Assembly (NCBI RefSeq): GCF_963676685.1
Contig: NC_092352.1
Coordinates: 21,223,117-21,287,116, forward strand
Reading direction: 5' to 3'
Source of the DNA: Mytilus edulis
Lineage: Eukaryota > Mollusca > Bivalvia > Mytilida > Mytilidae
Length of the DNA: 64,000 nt
Positions 61,401 through 64,000 of the stretch are shown here, piece after piece. The notes beneath the pieces are model-generated. The model saw only the letters and a program-made list of their open reading frames with translations, was not told where the DNA came from and did no database searches. Both the position numbers and the translations under genes were made by a program. The stretch's first letter is position 1; the number at the start of each line of letters is the position of its first letter.

Positions 61401-63378
61401 GGTATAACAAGGGTTTCCTGGTAAATGGACAATTACTTAAGTAAAATGATGTGTTTGAATAACCTCCCTTACACTGCTTTTAAATTATGTATAAAGAAAT
61501 GTTGTATTATCTTGAGGTGATTAGCTGTCAATTTATTTTAAGAAGTTACTTTTAAAAATGCTGATTAAGGTTTATTAATTTTAGCCATGATTATCATTTT
61601 CTATTTTAAGACTTTTATGATGTATTTTAATTGCAAACTCCATTCGAAATTTAAATTGAGATTATGACCATATTTTGAGGGTAAGATTTTTTTGGGGAAA
61701 AATAAGATTTCATAAACTTAAAACAAAAAAACAAAATTTCTTCAAATGTTTTTTTTAAATTCAGGGGGGGGGAGACAATTCACAACAGCATAGTGTATTG
61801 CACAAAAGCAAATAAAAAATGGAGGTAACAAATGCTGGGTTTTTTTTTGTTGTTGGGGGGGGGGGTAAATTTCCAACAGCAGTGTATTGCACCAAAGCAA
61901 AAAAAACAACTTATTATGTGTCATTTAATAGTGTCAAATATTGAATTACAATCCACATTCAGACCAGCATCAAGTGCAGTATTGTGTCCATTTTTGCCTT
62001 AACCGTTCAGGGTAGGACCTCATTGGTCGTATCAAGCTGTGCTCAGTGAAGCAATTTATTTTAAGAATGAAAGTCTGTATAGAAATTCCATGAAATTCTG
62101 ATCATTGTACATGTTTAAGAAGTAGATTCATCTTTATAGATTTCCCCCAGCTGAATTTAATGTATTTTGTGTTTAAATTAATTTTTTTTATGTGAAATTA
62201 TGCATTGTAAAACATTGTGATGAAAAATTTTGATCTCCAGTCTCATTGTAAGACAGTGACAATTATGTTTTTGACTGAAAATAATCGAACAAATAACATC
62301 AATCAAAAGACATCTGTTTCTTTTTTGTTTTTTATGCCCACCTATGATAGCTATGTTTTCTGGTCTGTGCGTTCATCTGTTTGTCCCTCCATCCGTCTGT
62401 CCCGCTTCAGGTTATGGTTTTTGGTCAAGGTAGTTTTTGATGAAGCTCAAGTCCAATCAACTTCAAACTTAGAACACATGTTCCTTATGATATGATCTTT
62501 CTTATTTTAAAGTAAAATTAGACTTTTGACCCAATTTTATGGTCCATTGAACATGGAAATTGAAAGTGTGAGTGGTACATCTGTGTACTATGGACATATT
62601 CTTGTTTAATTAATTCTTTCAGTGACAGACAAAATAAAGTCTGAGAATCCTTGGTTTTCAAATTTTTTAATACTTATGAAGATCTTGTACAATTTTTGAG
62701 AATGCTGAATCTTCATTTTAATAATTGGGGGAGAATAAGTTACAGTATGAATTATTATTTGTTACAAATTTAGCATAAATGTGCCAAAATTCTTTTTTGA
62801 GTACTGGGTAATTTGATAAATCATTGTTTTGGGGTTAAGATGTAGTATCACTAGTATGAAATATAAACATAATTCTTAAAACTTGGTAAAAAGCCTTGAT
62901 AAACAAACAAAAACTGAACAAAGAAGAAAAACAACGGCATTGTTTATAGCGCTTTTAATGTATTTTTTTAAAAGACCATTAGATTTTGAAATAGCTTAGT
63001 GTCATGTGTGATTTATTCTCTTAGCTTAATGAAATATTTCATAATAAGAATTTATTGATAGTTTATAAATACAGTGTTAACTATAAATCTACAGGTTCAA
63101 GAAGTGTAATTTCTTCTTTTAGCATTGTTTTGCTGGAGGAAATATTTCATATTTCATATTTATTGATAGTTTATAAATACAGTGCTAACTAATTTACAGG
63201 TTTAAGGATGCCATGTGTAATACTGTAGGACACAGAGAAACAGAAATAGCATTAGCTCTTGGAAAGTTGTACTCAACAGACGAGGCTCTGCAGAAGGGTT
63301 TGGTTGATGAAGTTGTTACCTCAGAGCAAATAATGGAAGCTGCTCAAAAGAAGATGTTAGAATATGTTAAAATACCAA
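49436..63378 (+). CDS. ECI1: ECI1, mitochondrial enoyl-CoA delta isomerase 1 (partial)
   Basis: Crotonase-family enzyme that moves 3-enoyl-CoA double bonds to the 2-trans position in beta-oxidation of unsaturated fatty acids, in the mitochondrial matrix. Exons: 49436-49537, 50046-50173, 53006-53152, 53612-53707, 60954-60973, 63200-63378; GT-AG borders and phases agree throughout. The first listed exon is Arg-rich ([20 protein letters not shown]), as in a transit peptide. It seems to start at an acceptor, so an earlier exon is missing; an ATG inside it (49474) or at 49252 are alternatives. Landmarks: [29 protein letters not shown] (oxyanion-hole strand), [27 protein letters not shown] with the catalytic Glu, [34 protein letters not shown]. 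The C-terminal helices lie beyond the window. One exon is only 20 bp. Intron 5 contains a whole LTR retrotransposon. ECI2 is excluded by the lack of an ACBP domain and by the GLNET motif. Confidence 0.93.
50864..52821 (+). mobile_element. TACGACCGC-TIR element with two internal tandem arrays
   Basis: TTTATACGACCGCA (50864-50877) is exactly inverted at 52808-52821. After a GTCGTCGTC run there are four units of about 160 bp; TTTCGCAC starts at 50961, 51120, 51281 and 51442, and each has GAAGGTTGGTATTGATTTTG. A second array of about 150-bp units follows (51565-52110; CCAAAATTAAACTT, GGGGTTCTTTGATA). The following GCTACGCCCTGCGGAGCATC may still belong to the element. No protein is encoded. It lies in ECI1 intron 2 of those listed here. 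Relatives are at 10480-11446 and 61090-62060. Confidence 0.7.
53708..55133 (+). other. ECI1 intron between exons 53612-53707 and 60954-60973, part before the LTR element
   Basis: AT-rich, with no conserved frame, RNA gene or clear repeat that I can identify. Confidence 0.6.
55134..55319 (+). repeat. 5' LTR
   Basis: Begins CGCCATAATAGGCTC and ends TCATCTTAACTGGCG. No base differs from the 3' copy as far as I can compare by eye. The ends CGCC/GGCG are inverted, not the common TG/CA. The match with the 3' copy extends one base upstream (A). Confidence 0.9.
55320..55333 (+). other. Candidate primer-binding site
   Basis: TGGTGGCAGCGTGA directly follows the 5' LTR. A TGG start, complementary to a tRNA 3' CCA, at this position is what a minus-strand primer-binding site should look like. 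The tRNA is not identified. Confidence 0.55.
55482..57833 (+). CDS. Retrotransposon gag-protease-RT (5' part of a broken polyprotein)
   Basis: Gag-like N-terminal part (about residues 1-265; [39 protein letters not shown]). A Cys/His knuckle-like motif begins at Cys272 ([18 protein letters not shown]). An aspartic protease has Asp357 in [12 protein letters not shown]. The RT starts around residue 640 ([20 protein letters not shown]), with the first catalytic Asp at 742 ([13 protein letters not shown]). The true reading ends near 57783: the last residues are a frameshifted tail running to the stop at 57833, while the RT continues in another frame. Start: the first ATG, 162 bp after the LTR. 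Confidence 0.88.
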   Translation: MANTHRAPKQWCLTKIETVNSFENWRQNIIYTLSLDPHFAPFLGDNVQWEKKTRFGPNRGFLNDGEDVAEANRRTREQKVSMLELMLGQIANYCPVISRNTIVKNSTSIENIWQTIRLHYGFQSTGAHFIDFAAIHFEPNERPEDLYQRIMAFVDDNLLRRDTQITHHGGAIVEDEEMTPSLENFVVLTWLRLIHTDLPKLVKQRYGTELRSRTLSSIKPEVSQALDSLLEELRNSEDAKVMRAATSNFPAKSKFVHEEKLKLSYPRSIKSCPLCKAAGRPDCHFLSKCSFLPNSDRKYMVKARQIAGILDNSDDELSDVEVDTVSKPMHSVNRVQVRQSPYLDVFHTHYNTRLTIDSGATGNMLRASAAKRMGIEIKSSSQSAHQADGSSPLKVIGEVHTNFTRDGPELHFEGLVVETLDVDILAGIPFMEKNDISIRPAKRQVILGNNTVYTYGSVQNTSEHHTVRRAHVLCAPAQFTTIWPGDFLEMQLPSDICSTDDTFAIEPRLESHVSLMHAVKDSNVWPPPNLITSVAGRIRIPNLTQEPHSLRRNEHFCQIRSTYVPECKSDVVESIKNSDKINQPRLTNHSESVKIDPDNLLSQELKVKFRDTVKDFDDVFDPHFKGYNGAAGPFQARVNMGPVQPPQRKGRVPQYSRNQLVELQQKFDELEAIGVFKRPEDIGVSVEYVNPSFLVKKPNGSFRLVTAFADVGRYSKPQPSLMPDVDSTLRQIAQWKYIIATDLTKSFYQIPLSSDSMKYCGVVTPFKGVRALCNGHARLRNST
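57784..60342 (+). CDS. Retrotransposon RT-RNase H-integrase (3' part of a broken polyprotein)
   Basis: Continues the RT with [14 protein letters not shown] and the catalytic pair ADDLYCGG (GATGAT at 57895-57900). RNase H has [14 protein letters not shown] and the later CEIEALS and LTDSKPC. The H2C2 integrase finger is [11 protein letters not shown] to GCHQCAA (about 59085-59210). The integrase core has Asp codons at 59287-59289 (FAADVMKR) and 59458-59460 (VRTDPAPGF). The third position of the DD35E triad, 35 residues on, is Asp (GAC 59566-59568, [11 protein letters not shown]) in place of Glu. It ends with a basic [13 protein letters not shown] tail. The frame is open upstream to 57784 without its own start, so it is not a separate gene. 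Confidence 0.88.
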   Translation: MCVRSAMGMPGSETALEELMCRVLGDLVEEGVVAKIADDLYCGGNTQLELLQNWTRVLQALQKNSLNLSATKTIIAPKTTTILGWIWQLGTIKANPHRISTLSICPQPDKVCGLRSFIGAYKVLARVIPDCASLLGKLDDIVAGRESKETIKWSEELTDIFSQAQKALSTNRSIFLPQPNDQLWIVTDGSVKKHGLGATLYITRDDKIHVSGFFSAKLRKCQLTWLPCEIEALSIASAIKHFSPYIIQSKHNTCILTDSKPCVQAFEKLCRGEFSASPRVSTFLSTACRYQVTVRHVAGAAILPSDFASRNAPDCEDSACQICTFVQFTENSVVRHISTKDILEGIQKLPFTSRNAWISIQTECSDLRRTHAHLRQGTRPSKKLTNVKDIKRYLNNACIAKDGLLVVKRNEPMAPTRECIVVPRQVLDGLLTSLHIKLDHPSTYQLKSVVHRYFFALDMDKAIETVSNGCHQCAALQKIPHKLNEQSTGDPPETIGSAFAADVMKRERQLILVVREYVTSYTAARLITDERQETLRESLLCLCVELCPLDGPFAVVRTDPAPGFQALVNDELLRRHRITIEVGRFKNKNKNPVADKAIQELEDEILRQDPNTRCISPLSLTLAIARLNSRIRNRGLSAREMWTQRDQFSNNQIPLTDQSLIQRQYELRKSNHRYSEITKAPSGALPESPHLEVGDLVYLYNDRNKTCARDRYLVVSTDNSWCNIRKFVGSQLRNTSYRVKRSDCYKVPSLLNTLRQQDTYSYDNSTSSDEDDNTGKPQSPPKPPDIPNVISIPHLQELEPELFENEPSDLGLPIGENELQHEPDDQVNTDVIRRSTRERHPPKFLQDNYLLS
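60590..60609 (+). other. Candidate polypurine tract
   Basis: A purine run GAGAGAAAAAAAAGAAAAA precedes the 3' LTR, separated from it by only a few bases (CTGGTAA). This is where the plus-strand primer is expected. Confidence 0.55.
60615..60800 (+). repeat. 3' LTR
   Basis: Same 186-bp sequence as the 5' LTR. It ends 153 bp upstream of the 20-bp ECI1 exon, so the element lies very near a splice acceptor. LTR identity points to a recent insertion. Confidence 0.9.
61090..62060 (+). mobile_element. Diverged copy of the TACGACCGC-type element
   Basis: Contains AAAAGGAAGGTTGGGATTGATTTTGGGA (as AAGGAAGGTTGGGATTGA) and AGGAATTAGGGGCCAAAATG like 50960-51600. It ends with TAACCGTTCAGGGTAGGACC and TTGGTCGTATCAAGC, matching 52787-52825. 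The start is not clear. It includes G- and T-homopolymer runs near 61764 and 61855. It lies in the ECI1 intron after the 20-bp exon. Confidence 0.55.
62325..62520 (+). repeat. Dispersed repeat fragment (TTATGCCCACC family)
   Basis: TTTTATGCCCACCTATGAT, GGTCTGTGCGTTCATCTGTT, CCATCCGTCTGTCCCGCTTC. Related to 13695-13790. Non-coding. Confidence 0.5.
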
Positions 63379-64000
63379 GTAAGGAACTCATGTTGCACTG
63401 CTTAAAATATAGGCTACTGCAAACCAATTAAATTTTGCCAGTGATTTATTTTCGCGACTTTCACGAGTAAAAAAATATTGGGAATATAAATCGTTGTGAA
63501 TATGTAAAACTTGGATCTCTCCTTATCTATCTTCATCAAGCAAATCAGAAAATCATGAAATTAAATCACCCCAAAGTGTACTGAAAAGGGATTAACACGA
63601 AATAAGTATTTGCTAAAATAAGTTGATTTACAGTATATCAAAGAAATGTGTAAATTTACTTGTTCTGGTCATCCCACTTCCAGAACTTTGGAAAATTGCA
63701 GAAAATCTTTCTAAGAATACTGATATGAAAAATTACGTCACTCTGTATAATAAATTTAAAGAAAACAACAAAAACATGGAAGATTCATTTTAAATTAGAA
63801 AGTGTTTTGCTTTGCAAACAGCAGACTAAACAGAGGAAGTTGAAGCAATGATGTGATGTTATTTCGTTTTCAGGTTTGAGCAATGAAATTACCTTTAGTC
63901 TTTCAGATTTTGAAATTGTGAATAAACTGGAATTAGTGAGATTTTTTTTTTTTTTTTTTATCTCAAACTAAAATATTTTAAATCTTATGTCAAGCTCTCA
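63379..64000 (+). other. Right-edge part of an ECI1 intron
   Basis: No further ECI1 exon is recognisable. A short frame at about 63690-63795 (LWKIAENLSKNTDMKN) has an acceptor-like AG before it but does not resemble the ECI1 C-terminus. A T-homopolymer is at about 63943-63960. Confidence 0.5.

Noticed and set aside
63690-63795. Possible next ECI1 exon (LWKIAENLSKNTDMKN)
   Set aside because: It has an acceptor-like AG and ends in a stop, but does not resemble the conserved ECI1 C-terminus.

Overview
The window looks like AT-rich nuclear DNA from an animal, most likely a bivalve mollusc and possibly a mussel of the Mytilus type. The evidence is several intron-containing, animal-type genes with GT-AG splice sites, introns of about 0.2 to 7 kb, and many dispersed repeat types that I associate with mussel genomes. 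The species call is an inference; no rRNA or mitochondrial marker is present.

Four host genes can be rebuilt exon by exon from conserved protein sequence and consistent splice phases. (1) 1936-11709, minus strand: a KAT8/MOF-type MYST histone acetyltransferase, exons 1-8, with its C-terminus beyond the left edge. (2) 11807-18292, plus strand: LRMDA (leucine-rich melanocyte differentiation-associated protein), complete in 7 exons, head to head with KAT8 across a 97-bp shared promoter. (3) 32568-42602, minus strand: an HP1BP3-like chromatin protein, complete coding region in 10 exons (544 aa), with three linker-histone (H15) domains and, unusually, an N-terminal segment resembling an RFX-type winged helix. 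(4) 49436-63378, plus strand: ECI1 (mitochondrial enoyl-CoA delta isomerase 1), with the first exon unresolved and the 3' end beyond the right edge.

Between LRMDA and the HP1BP3-like gene (tail to tail) lies a tandem array of about 9 kb (19360-28560). Its unit is about 36 bp, and it is organised into higher-order repeats of about 1.44-1.57 kb. Because 36 is a multiple of three, the array creates many long but meaningless open frames on both strands.

The rest is mobile DNA, mostly in introns. A nearly complete, recently inserted LTR retrotransposon (55134-60800, two identical 186-bp LTRs) sits in ECI1 intron 5; it has a frameshift in reverse transcriptase and an Asp where the integrase catalytic Glu should be. 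There are also LINE 3' fragments, a Crypton-like tyrosine recombinase fragment, several non-autonomous elements with terminal inverted repeats (three hAT-like), and long perfect or near-perfect palindromes.

Two of the four genes act on chromatin (acetyltransferase and linker-histone-like protein), one is a small LRR protein and one a beta-oxidation enzyme. They do not form a functional cluster. No prokaryotic-type system, CRISPR array or convincing structural RNA gene was seen.
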